DNA of 64,000 nucleotides from WLMZ01 sp963732585 (GTDB lineage: Bacteria > Actinomycetota > Acidimicrobiia > Acidimicrobiales > Ilumatobacteraceae), in the NCBI GenBank assembly GCA_963732585.1, contig CAVSZY010000003.1, positions 1,674,001 through 1,738,000 of the forward strand, read 5' to 3'. The stretch's first letter is position 1, and every line of letters starts with the position of its first letter. A program made the position numbers and the translations under genes. Under the pieces are notes generated by a model. That model saw only the letters and a program-made list of their open reading frames with translations, was not told the origin of the DNA and made no database searches. Below are positions 43,067 through 51,894 of the stretch, one piece after another.

Positions 43067-44287
43067 TCAGGCCCGACCCTTGAGCATCAGATTCCAATAC
43101 ATAAACGGCAGGCCGTAGCGCTTCAGCAGCCACATGTCGCGGCGCTCCTTTTTGGTATCGATCAGCGGGATGCTCGGGGTCGGCTGCATCGTGTAGTCGA
43201 ACTCGGCGAGCAACATCTTGTTGCGCGCCGTCGTGATCGGACACGACGAGTAGCCGCCATAGCTCGACGTCGGTTGCTCACCGTTGATCATCGCCAGCAG
43301 GTTGTCGACCACCACCGGAGCTTGCTTACGAATCGCGGCACCGGTCTTGGAGTTCGGCGAACTGCCGGCGTCGCCGAGCGCAAAGACGTTCTTCCAAACG
43401 TTGTGTTGCATCGTGTGTTTGTCGATATCGACGTAGCCCTTGGCATCCTTCAGCGCCAGCGGGCTGTGTTTGATCCAATCGGGCGCGCTCTGCGGTGGGA
43501 CGAAATGCAGCATGTCGTAGCCAACGCTGTAGCGCTCGTCGCCACCGCCTGTACGGTTGACGATCACCGCCCGGCGCGCCCCGCCATCGACCTCGACAAC
43601 CTCGCTTTCCGTGCGCAGATCGATGCCATAGCGCTTGATCGCCCCCATCAACGGTTCGGCAAACTCGGGGACGCCGAATATCGCCGGGCTCGGCACGGCG
43701 AGCACCACGTGGATGTCCTTGAGCACCCCTTGCTGGCGCCAATAGTCGCAGGCCAAGTAGGCGATCTTCTGCGGCGCGCCGCCGCATTTGATCGCACCTG
43801 AGGGCATCGTGAACAGCGCCGTGCCGCGTGTGGTGTCGCGGATCAGATCCCAGGTCTTGGGCGCCAGCGTGAAGTCGTAGTTGCTGGACACCCCGTTCGT
43901 CCCAAGTGTCTCGGCGACCCCTGGAACCAGATCCCAGTCGAGCTGAATTCCTGGGCAAACGATGAGGTGGTTGTAACTCAACTCCCGCCCACCGGCGGTC
44001 GTCACCAACTGCCGGTCGGGATCGATCTCCGTCGCTGCGTCCTGAATCCAGACCACTCCCCTTGGCACCACCGATACTTCGTCGCGTTCGCTAATCGACT
44101 GCGGTGCTCGACCTCCTCCAACCAAAGTCCACAACGGTTGGTAATAGTGCTTCGATGACGGCTCGACGACGGCAACATCGTGCTGTTTGGCTCGCATCAA
44201 TCGAGCGGCGACGGTAATGCCAGCCGTGCCGCCCCCGAGGATGAGAATCTTGTGATGAGCCTGTTTTGCGGCCGACACGTCAGACAT
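43067..44287 (-). CDS. Sulfide:quinone oxidoreductase-like FAD flavoprotein
   Basis: The 406-residue protein has the FAD-binding ILILGGGTAGITVAARL, SSKHYYQPLWTLVGGG, FTMPSGAIKCGGAPQKIAYLACDYW with cysteines near residues 167 and 179, VFALGDAGSSPNSKTGAAIRKQAPVV and SSYGGYSSCPITTARNKMLLAEFDY with Cys near 350. The arrangement is that of the type II SQR/SQOR group, which oxidises sulfide to a persulfide and passes electrons to quinone. It is convergent with the sulfur transporters, and its promoter has a palindrome. The assignment to sulfide is by motif, not assay. Confidence 0.9.
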   Translation of the reverse strand: MSDVSAAKQAHHKILILGGGTAGITVAARLMRAKQHDVAVVEPSSKHYYQPLWTLVGGGRAPQSISERDEVSVVPRGVVWIQDAATEIDPDRQLVTTAGGRELSYNHLIVCPGIQLDWDLVPGVAETLGTNGVSSNYDFTLAPKTWDLIRDTTRGTALFTMPSGAIKCGGAPQKIAYLACDYWRQQGVLKDIHVVLAVPSPAIFGVPEFAEPLMGAIKRYGIDLRTESEVVEVDGGARRAVIVNRTGGGDERYSVGYDMLHFVPPQSAPDWIKHSPLALKDAKGYVDIDKHTMQHNVWKNVFALGDAGSSPNSKTGAAIRKQAPVVVDNLLAMINGEQPTSSYGGYSSCPITTARNKMLLAEFDYTMQPTPSIPLIDTKKERRDMWLLKRYGLPFMYWNLMLKGRA

Positions 44288-44315
44288 TGGAAAACCTCAC
44301 GGATCGCAGCGGAGC

Positions 44316-44331
44316 TAATGTACGGACATTA
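44316..44331. promoter_or_regulatory. Palindrome TAATGT-ACGG-ACATTA in the SQR promoter
   Basis: TAATGT (44316-44321) and ACATTA (44326-44331) are exact reverse complements with a four-base centre. The site overlaps a -10-like TACATT on the minus strand, 29 bases before the SQR ATG. The word TCCGTACA is also in the SulP promoter (TATCCGTACAATA), so a common ArsR-type regulator is possible. Confidence 0.55.
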
Positions 44332-44484
44332 AGCCGTCGGCGGGCTGCCATATAGAGGCGAAGGTCCCGTTCTGGCGAGGACGGTAATTTGCTGAAAAAC
44401 CCGGCACGGCTGTTCGAATTCGATGTAGAACGCATCAAACACGGTGATCCACCACTCATTGTGCATAAACAATTGTGAGGGGAC

Positions 44485-46188
44485 ATGACTGCTGCAACCG
44501 ACGAGTCAGCGAAACCGCCACCGACGACGGTGACCAATCAGTCGCGTCACTGGGTTCGCATCATCGGCGCAAGCGGAACGTTGCTGTTGTCACCCCTCGG
44601 CCAACGACGGCTCGACGCCGACCATCGGCAACGCTTTGATCTTGATGCCCTACGGTCTAGCCCACACCTGCGGGTGCAGTCCGAGACCAAGTCCTTGGGG
44701 GACAAATTCATCGAGTCGGCGGTCCAGATTGCGGCGATGGGAGTCCCGCTAGCCGTGATCATCTGGGGAATCGCCGCCGAGGCTCTGCGCAACCAATCGG
44801 TCCCGCCGGCGGTGGTTATCACCAGTTTTACTGTGCTGGTCATCGCCGCGTTCGCGGTGCTGACGTACACCGACTGGACCGCCTCGCGTTGGCTACAGCA
44901 CCAACTGGCGATGGTCGTTTGTCTCCTCATCGCCTTTGGATTGCCGGTTCTCGCTCTCGACTTCTCACCGCTGCAACCGCACTTCGCCCCCGGTGGTGTC
45001 GGCCTGTTGTCACCCTCGCTGCGACCCTTGACCTTGGCCCTGACGCTGCGGATCGTCTTCGTCGGGCTCGCCGCCCTCGTGCCAGCGGGGCTCTACTTCC
45101 TGTTCGATCGAGAGCGATTGGCGACCTTGCGCGAGCGCTTCGTGCGCACCATGTTCCGCCTCGACGGAACAATCGAAACCGTCGATGAGCTCGAAGACAA
45201 GTACGGCAACCGGATGTTGGAGACCTTCGGTCGTCCGACCAGCCACCGCGGTCGCCTCGTTGCCGGAACACGCTTCCCGATCATCTTCGCCACGCTGCTG
45301 ATCGCCCTCGGGTTCACCTTCTCGCTGCTCGGTAGCGACGCCAACCTCGACCAACCCGCCGGCGTTCAGCTGTTCCTGGAATCGATGACGCCGCGCCCAA
45401 CGGCAACCGTGTTCGGCTTCCTCGGGGCGTACATCTTCAGTCTCAACACGACGATCCGCGCCTATCTGCGTGGCGACCTGCGTCCAAAAACGTACGGCAA
45501 TGTCGCTGCTCGAATCATCGTCGTCGTGCTGATCTGCGGTGCCCTCTCCGAACTCGATACCGATGCTGATTCGGGAGTCATCCTCGCTGCGGCGTTCACC
45601 GCCGGTGTCTTTCCGGAGGTGGCCCTGCGCTGGATCACCGATCAAGGACGGCTGTATTTCGGGCGCTCGCGATCGCCAGGGTTATACGAACCGTTGCCCT
45701 TGACCCTCATCGAGGGCATCGATACCTACGACCAAGCCCGGCTGCAAGATGAGGGAATCAACAACGTCGAGGCCCTGGCTCACTGCGACCTGATCGATCT
45801 GCTGCTGAGCACGCGAATCCCACCGCCGCGCATACTCGACTGGGTTGACCAGGCGATCCTCGTCATTCACGCCAACCCCCGGTCGACACGCAACGGCGAC
45901 GCCAATCGCCCCTCGGTGATGTTGGAGCGGCTGCGTTCGACAGGAATTCGAACGGCGACCGACCTGTTGGCGGCGGTCCCAACGCTCAGCAACCTCGGGG
46001 ACCAAGCCGACGACGAGGACGAGCCGACGACGGAGCAACGCTCCCGGGCAGCCTTGGCCGGGAGCTTACGAAACCAGGAGTGGATCCGCGAGCTCGGGCG
46101 CTGGCGAACCAACGACGAGCCGACACGTGGCGATGCGGTCGACATCCACGCCGTAGCCAGCAGCGTCGGCGCAACCGACGCCCTATAG
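44485..46188 (+). CDS. Multi-pass membrane protein of unknown family with HhH-like C-terminal region
   Basis: The 567-residue protein from ATG 44485 has at least eight hydrophobic segments in two blocks (about residues 85-215 and 270-385), with a charged cytoplasmic stretch between them (FDRERLATLRERFVRTMFRLDG). Residues 415-470 read GIDTYDQARLQDEGINNVEALAHCDLIDLLLSTRIPPPRILDWVDQAIL (words: GIDTYDQARL, GINNVEALAHCD, RILDWVDQAIL), the spacing of a helix-hairpin-helix region. The C-terminal 100 residues are acidic and helical. I do not recognise the family; a signalling or scaffold role would be a guess. Confidence 0.7.
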   Translation: MTAATDESAKPPPTTVTNQSRHWVRIIGASGTLLLSPLGQRRLDADHRQRFDLDALRSSPHLRVQSETKSLGDKFIESAVQIAAMGVPLAVIIWGIAAEALRNQSVPPAVVITSFTVLVIAAFAVLTYTDWTASRWLQHQLAMVVCLLIAFGLPVLALDFSPLQPHFAPGGVGLLSPSLRPLTLALTLRIVFVGLAALVPAGLYFLFDRERLATLRERFVRTMFRLDGTIETVDELEDKYGNRMLETFGRPTSHRGRLVAGTRFPIIFATLLIALGFTFSLLGSDANLDQPAGVQLFLESMTPRPTATVFGFLGAYIFSLNTTIRAYLRGDLRPKTYGNVAARIIVVVLICGALSELDTDADSGVILAAAFTAGVFPEVALRWITDQGRLYFGRSRSPGLYEPLPLTLIEGIDTYDQARLQDEGINNVEALAHCDLIDLLLSTRIPPPRILDWVDQAILVIHANPRSTRNGDANRPSVMLERLRSTGIRTATDLLAAVPTLSNLGDQADDEDEPTTEQRSRAALAGSLRNQEWIRELGRWRTNDEPTRGDAVDIHAVASSVGATDAL

Positions 46189-46201
46189 CCTTAACCGTCC
46201 T

Positions 46202-47425
46202 GTGAGCACCGACGCCGTAGAGATCCCGACGCCCCCCGCCAGCCTCTCGTTGCGGCGATCAGCCATCGCCGTCGGCGCACTGTTCTTCGTCAACGGCATG
46301 ACGTTTTCCAACTGGCTCCCCCGCTTACCCGAGATACGCGACCGGTTGGGGATCAGCAACGGTGGCCTCGGAACGGCGCTGCTCGGTGGTGGCCTCGGCG
46401 GCTTGGTCGCCTCAGCAATCGTCGCCCCGCTGCTGCGTCGCCTGGGGAGCCGCCGCCTGTTGTTGATCGCCGCGCCACTTGGAGCGCTGCTCTTTCCGCT
46501 GATCGCCCACGTCCCCAACGCGTTTGTCTTTCTGGTCTTGCTGTCGTGTCTTGGATGTGTCGACGTGCTCAACGACATGGCGATGAACGCCCAAGGTTCG
46601 ATCGTCCAGAACATGCTTGGCCGATCGATCATGAATCGGTTGCACGGCGCGTGGAGCGCCGGGTTCACCGTCGGCGCGCTGATCGGCACGTTGGCTTCGG
46701 CGCTCGGTATCGATCTGGCCTGGCAATTGGTGATCGTCGCGCTCTTGTTGTTGGCGACCATCGCCTGGGTCCGATCGTCGCTGATCATCGCCGATCCAGT
46801 GAGTACGGCCGCCGGCGATGCGCAACCGCGGCGACGATCGCGCCGTCTGGGCGCGAGTTTCGTGGCCATGTTGCTGCTCGCCTTCGGACTGATCCCCTTC
46901 GAGGTCTTGCCCGGCGACTGGAGCGCGATTGCGCTGCGCGACCTGTTCGCCGCTGGCGACCTCGTCGGCGCTGGGACGGTGCTGTTCTCCGCCGGGATGC
47001 TCGTCGGTCGTCTCTTCGGCGACCGCCTGCTCGATTCCTTCGGCAGCAAAAGGCTGCTCAGCGGGGCGCTGGCCACCATTGCCCTCGGTGTCGCCGTCGT
47101 GCTCACCTCAGCCTCGACCGCCCAAGCCCTGATCGGGTTCACCATCTGGGGCCTCGGGGCCTCGGTGGTCATGCCGCAGCTCTACACCCTGGCCGCCGAC
47201 CTGCCGGGTGCCGCCCCCGGCGCCGGGTTCGCCGCGCTCAGTTTCGGGCATCGCGTCGGTGGACTGATCACCCCGCTGGCCGTGGGTTGGCTGTCGGAGG
47301 CCGACGACATTCGCTTTGCCTTCCTCGTCGTCACCGTTATCTCGATGTTGTTGGTGCTCGTCAACCGCCACCGTTTGGAAGCTGCGGAAGCGCAACGGGC
47401 GGCAACGGCCGAGCCCACATCGTAA
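46202..47425 (+). CDS. Major facilitator superfamily transporter
   Basis: The 407-residue protein has twelve predicted helices, with FFVNGMTFSNWLPRLPEIRDRLGISNGGLGTALL at the N-terminus, the loop GSRRLLL, MNAQGSIVQNMLGRSIMNRLHGAWSAGFTVGALIG in helix 4-5 and DRLLDSFGSKRLLSGAL at the second half. This is the build of the YbjJ/fucose permease-like group. The GTG start at 46202 follows the preceding stop by 13 bases. Substrate unknown, possibly a sugar or drug. Confidence 0.88.
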   Translation: MSTDAVEIPTPPASLSLRRSAIAVGALFFVNGMTFSNWLPRLPEIRDRLGISNGGLGTALLGGGLGGLVASAIVAPLLRRLGSRRLLLIAAPLGALLFPLIAHVPNAFVFLVLLSCLGCVDVLNDMAMNAQGSIVQNMLGRSIMNRLHGAWSAGFTVGALIGTLASALGIDLAWQLVIVALLLLATIAWVRSSLIIADPVSTAAGDAQPRRRSRRLGASFVAMLLLAFGLIPFEVLPGDWSAIALRDLFAAGDLVGAGTVLFSAGMLVGRLFGDRLLDSFGSKRLLSGALATIALGVAVVLTSASTAQALIGFTIWGLGASVVMPQLYTLAADLPGAAPGAGFAALSFGHRVGGLITPLAVGWLSEADDIRFAFLVVTVISMLLVLVNRHRLEAAEAQRAATAEPTS

Positions 47426-47514
47426 AGATTTGATCTAGCCGACCCCGACGGGCGAACAACTCCTTGAAACCACCGCGCCGCCGCACGGAGGCCGGTCGAC
47501 ACAAGGAGCATGCA

Positions 47515-48579
47515 ATGAAAAGAGCACTATTGGGGGCGCTCGGCGTGGCTGGGCTAAGCGCTGGCGCATTCGCCGGGGCCACACCAGGCGGCGCAGCCGA
47601 TCACTTGGAAGCGCCACTGGTCAAGCTGGACGGTCGAACGGACATCAACGATGTCTATGCCTTCCGCAACGGGTCCAACACCGTGTTGGTGATGACCGTC
47701 AACCCGGTGGCAGGCGTCGTCTCGCCGACTACCTTCGATCCGCAAGGCGAATACCGCTTCCAGATCGACAACAACGGGGACTACCGCAAAGACAAGACCA
47801 TCGAGTTCGAGTTCAGCGAAGTTCGTGCCGATGGAACTCAGGCCGTCGAGGTGGAAGGTCTCGGGGGCCGCGATCAAAAGGGCACCTCAGGGCAAGCGTT
47901 CTCGCTGCGCAACGGTGGTCAGGCGATGGCCGGGCTATTCGATGATCCGTTCTTCTTCGATCTCGACGCCTTCCTCGGCACCGTCAAGGGCCAAGGAACG
48001 CGAGCATTCTGCGACGCCAACGCCCGCGACTTCTTCAACGGCTTCAACGTCTCGGCACTTGTCATCGAGATCCCCAGCGCACAGCTGACGGGTGCGACGA
48101 GCACGATCAACGTCTGGGGCGAATCCTCGCATGACGATCACACCGTCGACCGCATGGGTAAGCCGGCGATCGCCACGGTGCTGATCAACGATGGCAACGA
48201 GGACCGCTACAACGACACCAAGCCGAACAAGCAACTGGCCCGTTACGGCGCCGAGGTGAGCGCCAACCTGCAGTTCCTCAGCGGCCTTGATGGCGACGGT
48301 TACGACAAGGCGACGGCCGATGCGATCACCGGTTTGCTGTTGCCCGACGTGCTGACGTTGGACACCAGCAGCGATGCCGGGTTCAACTCCGGTCCGTTGA
48401 ACGGGCGCAAGTTGGCTGACGATGTCATCGACCTTGAACTGTTCGTCGTCACCGGCGGCTTCGACATGGGCGGCAACGGTCCGGTGCTGACCACCGACTG
48501 CGTCGACGCCAACAACAAGGCGTTCTCCGCCACGTTCCCCTATTTGGCCTCGGCCAATGTGATGGCCGTCAACGGCTGA
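47515..48579 (+). CDS. Secreted DUF4331 protein
   Basis: ATG 47515 has AAGGAGC upstream; the frame is open from 47464. The 354-residue protein has a signal peptide (LLGALGVAGLSAGAFAGA). The mature part matches DUF4331: AADHLEAPLVKLDGRTDINDVYAFRNGSNTVLVMTVNP (words: DHLEAPLV, DINDVYAF, VLVMTVNP), FQIDNNGDYRKDKTIEFEF, NALVIEIPSAQL-like, and DDVIDLELFVVTGGF. The domain's role is unknown. The TPR gene follows after about 100 bases and is probably functionally linked. Confidence 0.9.
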   Translation: MKRALLGALGVAGLSAGAFAGATPGGAADHLEAPLVKLDGRTDINDVYAFRNGSNTVLVMTVNPVAGVVSPTTFDPQGEYRFQIDNNGDYRKDKTIEFEFSEVRADGTQAVEVEGLGGRDQKGTSGQAFSLRNGGQAMAGLFDDPFFFDLDAFLGTVKGQGTRAFCDANARDFFNGFNVSALVIEIPSAQLTGATSTINVWGESSHDDHTVDRMGKPAIATVLINDGNEDRYNDTKPNKQLARYGAEVSANLQFLSGLDGDGYDKATADAITGLLLPDVLTLDTSSDAGFNSGPLNGRKLADDVIDLELFVVTGGFDMGGNGPVLTTDCVDANNKAFSATFPYLASANVMAVNG

Positions 48580-48678
48580 GTCATCTGAGATCAGCCGTTC
48601 CCGGTGTCGGCAAGACCTGCACCGGGGACGGCCTCCCGACGAACGCACCAACGAACTGTGAAGCACACGAGGATCGAC

Positions 48679-49974
48679 ATGAAAACGACAACGTTCACCG
48701 CTGGTTGTCTGGCCGCAGGAATACTGATGGCCGGATGGTCCTTCGTCGGCAGCGACGAGACCCCGCCGCCGTCGCGGGTCGCAGCGCTTGTAGAAACCAC
48801 CACCGCAGCATCGGCCGAACAAAGCGTGTCGTTCTGGCAAGCCCGGGTCGACTCGGCGCCACAAAGCTTTCTCGATCGCACCCAACTGGGCATCTCGCTG
48901 GCCAGCAAAGCTCGCGAGCGCGCCAGCCTTATCGACTATGAACGGGCGGAAAGCGAACTGCGCGCTGCGTTGCAGATCAACCCGGATTATCCGGCCGCAC
49001 GGTTGGCCCTTGGTCAGGCACTGCACTCACAGCATGACTTCTCTGGCGCCAAGCAACTGGCCGACGAACTCTTGGCCGACAACGCATCTAACGACGCCGC
49101 CCTCGCCCTGCTCGGTGACGCCGCCTTCGAACTCGGCGACTACGCCGACGCGCAACGCCGTTATGACGAACTCGCCCGCCGCGAGCGCAGCGCACCAGCG
49201 ATCAGCAGACTTTCACGCTTGGCCTACCTCACGGGTGCACCCGAGCAGTCGGTAGCGCTCGCCCAGGAAGCCCTCGACGCCTCCCGTCGCCTTGCCTTGA
49301 CCCCATCAGAAACGTCGTTCTACTACTTCCAACTCGGCACGGTCCGTTTCCAAACCGGCGACACGGACGGGGCCATCGAGGCACTGCGTGAGGCGCTACT
49401 CCTCGACCCTGACAACCCCGGTGCCACCGAGACGTTGGCCTTCGTCTACACCGCCGTCGGCGACGATGCAGCCGCCCGACCGTTGTACGAAGAGATGCTC
49501 GCCGGTGGTGGTGCCGCCGATTTGTACGGCTTGTACGCCGACTTGCTGGTGCGAGCGGGAGAAACCACGCTGGCCGCCAAACAGGAGCAACTCGGCGCCA
49601 AGCTTGCCGAGGAAACCGTCGATCGCTTCCCCGCCGAACGCCGACACCTGGCGCACTACTTCATGACCCGCGACCCACAGCGCGCCGTCGAGCTGGCACG
49701 AGCCGATCTCGATGAGCGCCGAGACGTTGGCGCCTACGACACCTACGCCTGGGCGCTGTTCCACGCCGGAAAGATCGCTGAAGCGCAGGCCGCCATCACT
49801 CAGGTACTGGATGGAGGAATCGTCGATGCCACGATCAGCTACCACGCCGCGGCGATCGCTGGGGCCGCTGGCGACTCGACGAGCGCTCGTCAGCTGGCCG
49901 AGTCAGCGCTAGCGATCAACGCCGATTTCCACCCGAGCGAATCGGCGGACGCCGCTCGCCTGGCCGGTTCCTAG
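48679..49974 (+). CDS. Secreted or membrane-anchored TPR protein, neighbour of DUF4331
   Basis: The 431-residue protein from ATG 48679 has a hydrophobic N-terminal helix (FTAGCLAAGILMAGW), which may be a signal or anchor. Six or more tetratricopeptide repeats follow, for example YERAESELRAALQINPDYPAARLALGQAL and DGAIEALREALLLDPDNPGATETLAFVY (words: LQINPDYPAARL, LLLDPDNPGATE). It should be a protein-protein interaction scaffold outside the membrane. TPR genes next to DUF4331 genes are seen in other bacteria and are likely partners. Confidence 0.85.
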   Translation: MKTTTFTAGCLAAGILMAGWSFVGSDETPPPSRVAALVETTTAASAEQSVSFWQARVDSAPQSFLDRTQLGISLASKARERASLIDYERAESELRAALQINPDYPAARLALGQALHSQHDFSGAKQLADELLADNASNDAALALLGDAAFELGDYADAQRRYDELARRERSAPAISRLSRLAYLTGAPEQSVALAQEALDASRRLALTPSETSFYYFQLGTVRFQTGDTDGAIEALREALLLDPDNPGATETLAFVYTAVGDDAAARPLYEEMLAGGGAADLYGLYADLLVRAGETTLAAKQEQLGAKLAEETVDRFPAERRHLAHYFMTRDPQRAVELARADLDERRDVGAYDTYAWALFHAGKIAEAQAAITQVLDGGIVDATISYHAAAIAGAAGDSTSARQLAESALAINADFHPSESADAARLAGS

Positions 49975-50080
49975 TCACTCGACGAAAAACATTGCCCAAA
50001 GCCGCATCAAACCTGCACGACGCGTGCTCATATGTGTCACCAATGGGTAGGTCCAACTGCCCGCAGACACGGAGAGTTCG

Positions 50081-50965
50081 ATGAGTGAGCACGGCGCAGG
50101 TCAGTTCTTCCGACCGAAAACCAATGAACCGGCGAGATGGCTGCTGGAGCGTTTCGATGCCTCGCTGTATCGAGTCACCGAAGAGATCGAATACCGCGAG
50201 GACGGAAACGGCGACTACTCCTATGTCTTCCCGCTCGATCTCAAGCGCAACCGCACCGACTTCGCCTCGATCCCCTGGTTTCTGACCTGGTTGGTGCCAC
50301 GCGACGGCCGCCACACGCCAGCGGCGATCATGCATGACGCCTTCATCGGTGGCATCCAGGGCGTCGACTATTCGACGACCAAACCGGGCGGCGTCAGCGA
50401 TGACCACGCCGACTACCTGTTTCGCGATGCGATGCGCCACGCCGACGTCGGTTTCATCAGGCGGTGGATGATGTGGGCGGCGGTGTCGCTGCGTACGCAA
50501 AGCCTGCGGCGTGGAACCGGCAAGATCAGTCGACTAAAGGTTGCCGCTCTGATCGCCGTGCTGTTGCCGTGGGCCGCGATCGCCGCGCTGATGCAATTGC
50601 AGGTTCCCGGCTTTGGCCACCCCGATGTCTCGCTCGGGTTTCTCGACGGTCAGCCGTTCCTGCAACGCTTGGCGCGCAGCGTGCCGTTCATCCTGGCCGC
50701 CTCGGCGGTCGTCGCGCTCCTCGTCGCGGCGATCTTGCGGCGCGGGCGGCCCTCGTTTATGGCTGGCGGCATCGCCGGATTGATCATCGGTATCTTTGGA
50801 CTGCCGATGATCGCCTCAGCATTTGGCTGGGGCCTTTACCTCGTGCTCGACAACATCGTCAACCTCGGCTCCGGCAAGGGCCCCCTCAAGCCGGTGATCC
50901 TGCCAGAGACACGACACCGACACCGACACCGACACCGGGGACGTAGCGCTTACGGTCGGGTGTAG
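50081..50965 (+). CDS. DUF1353 domain protein with membrane helices
   Basis: The 294-residue protein begins with a DUF1353-like region (YRVTEEIEYRED, SYVFPLDLKRNRTDFASIPWFLTWLVPRDGRHTPAAIMHD, motif words NRTDFASIPW and HDAFI). Three or four membrane helices follow (about residues 165-265). The C-terminus is KPVILPETRHRHRHRHRGRSAYGRV, encoded by hexanucleotide repeats. The last 16 bases overlap the end of the converging AMIN-like gene. DUF1353 is of phage or plasmid origin in some hosts; function unknown. Confidence 0.75.
   Translation: MSEHGAGQFFRPKTNEPARWLLERFDASLYRVTEEIEYREDGNGDYSYVFPLDLKRNRTDFASIPWFLTWLVPRDGRHTPAAIMHDAFIGGIQGVDYSTTKPGGVSDDHADYLFRDAMRHADVGFIRRWMMWAAVSLRTQSLRRGTGKISRLKVAALIAVLLPWAAIAALMQLQVPGFGHPDVSLGFLDGQPFLQRLARSVPFILAASAVVALLVAAILRRGRPSFMAGGIAGLIIGIFGLPMIASAFGWGLYLVLDNIVNLGSGKGPLKPVILPETRHRHRHRHRGRSAYGRV
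50912..50935. repeat. Four tandem copies of CGACAC in the 3' end of the DUF1353 gene
   Basis: CGACAC is repeated four times without change at 50912-50917, 50918-50923, 50924-50929 and 50930-50935 and codes for alternating His and Arg (HRHRHR). Slippage would change the length of this basic tail without frameshift. Confidence 0.85.
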
Positions 50966-51777
50966 ATGTCGATGATCAGGCGCTGCGGGTCGGGCAGCGT
51001 CGACACTCTGAACGGTCGGGTTTTGTCGAGCCCGACAGCCCATTGGAACATGCCCTCAAAGTCTTCGAGCAGCACAAGTTCCTTGATCACCGAGACGTTG
51101 GTGGGCGTGAACCTGGACGGGCCGGTGTATCCGCCGCCTTCGAACCCGGTCATCCATGAACCCCCGGCGATGACCAATGTCGCGTTGCCGGCGACCGCCA
51201 CGGGCGCGCCTTCGGGGCTGTTCTCCGGGTCGCCGCTGACGTAGTTGACACGGTAGCCCGGGAAGGTGCCCGTGCCCTCGAATTCGATGACAACCCGTTC
51301 GAAGCACAGGTGCTGGCCGGTGCGAATGTCGGCGCCGATCAATCCACTGAGCTGCATCGGGAAGCCGACATTGACCTCGGAGGTGCCACCGGTAGCCGGG
51401 CACGGTGGGGTCGTCGTCGAGGTCGGTGCCACCGTGGCTGGGGTTGTTGGGCGGGTTGTCGTCGGCACCGTGGCTGGCACGGTCGGTGAAGTCGTTTGAC
51501 CGACGGTCGTCGCAACGGTCGGCATCACAGTCACCACCGTCGGAGAAACGACACCTGGCGGAATCGTCGGAATCGTCGTGCCTGGAGAACTGGTCGCCAC
51601 CGTTGGCGGGGTGGTCAGCGGTGCCAGGCTGGCGTTCGACGTCGTCGGCGCCAAGACGCCGGTGGTGGTGGTGGTGGTGGTGGTGGTGACGCCCGGGCCG
51701 CTCAAGGGCTTGGAATCTGCACAGCCGGTGAAGGCGAGAACAACACACATCGCCGTCACCGCTCGTTTTGTGTTCAC
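50950..51777 (-). CDS. Lipoprotein with Thr-rich linker and AMIN-like C-terminal domain
   Basis: GTG 51777 (VNTKRAVTAMCVVLAFTGCADSK) gives a lipobox at FTGC; a longer frame to ATG 51807 is less suitable. A long Thr/Pro/Val linker (about 100 residues) follows, and then a domain of 140 residues with LIGADIRTGQHLCFERVVIEFEGTGTFPGYRVNYV and a DPQRLIIDIYTRP end. The latter is the pattern of AMIN-like beta domains, which bind cell-wall components. The trinucleotide repeat in the linker codes for a run of threonines. It probably sits on the outer face near peptidoglycan. Confidence 0.7.
   Translation of the reverse strand: MNTKRAVTAMCVVLAFTGCADSKPLSGPGVTTTTTTTTTGVLAPTTSNASLAPLTTPPTVATSSPGTTIPTIPPGVVSPTVVTVMPTVATTVGQTTSPTVPATVPTTTRPTTPATVAPTSTTTPPCPATGGTSEVNVGFPMQLSGLIGADIRTGQHLCFERVVIEFEGTGTFPGYRVNYVSGDPENSPEGAPVAVAGNATLVIAGGSWMTGFEGGGYTGPSRFTPTNVSVIKELVLLEDFEGMFQWAVGLDKTRPFRVSTLPDPQRLIIDIYTRP
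51661..51687. repeat. (GGT)9 trinucleotide repeat in the linker of the AMIN-like lipoprotein
   Basis: Nine GGT units in a row at 51661-51687 encode a threonine run (minus-strand ACC). Length changes by slippage would alter only linker length. Confidence 0.9.
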
Positions 51778-51894
51778 GGGTTCAGTTTCCTCCTCAGACG
51801 GTTGCATGTCTAGTCGGTTCCAACTTCGGGTACTTGGACCCTAAGCACAACCCCCGGTGTGGGCGTAGGGTAAGCCAACTCTCAGGAGGTAGAT

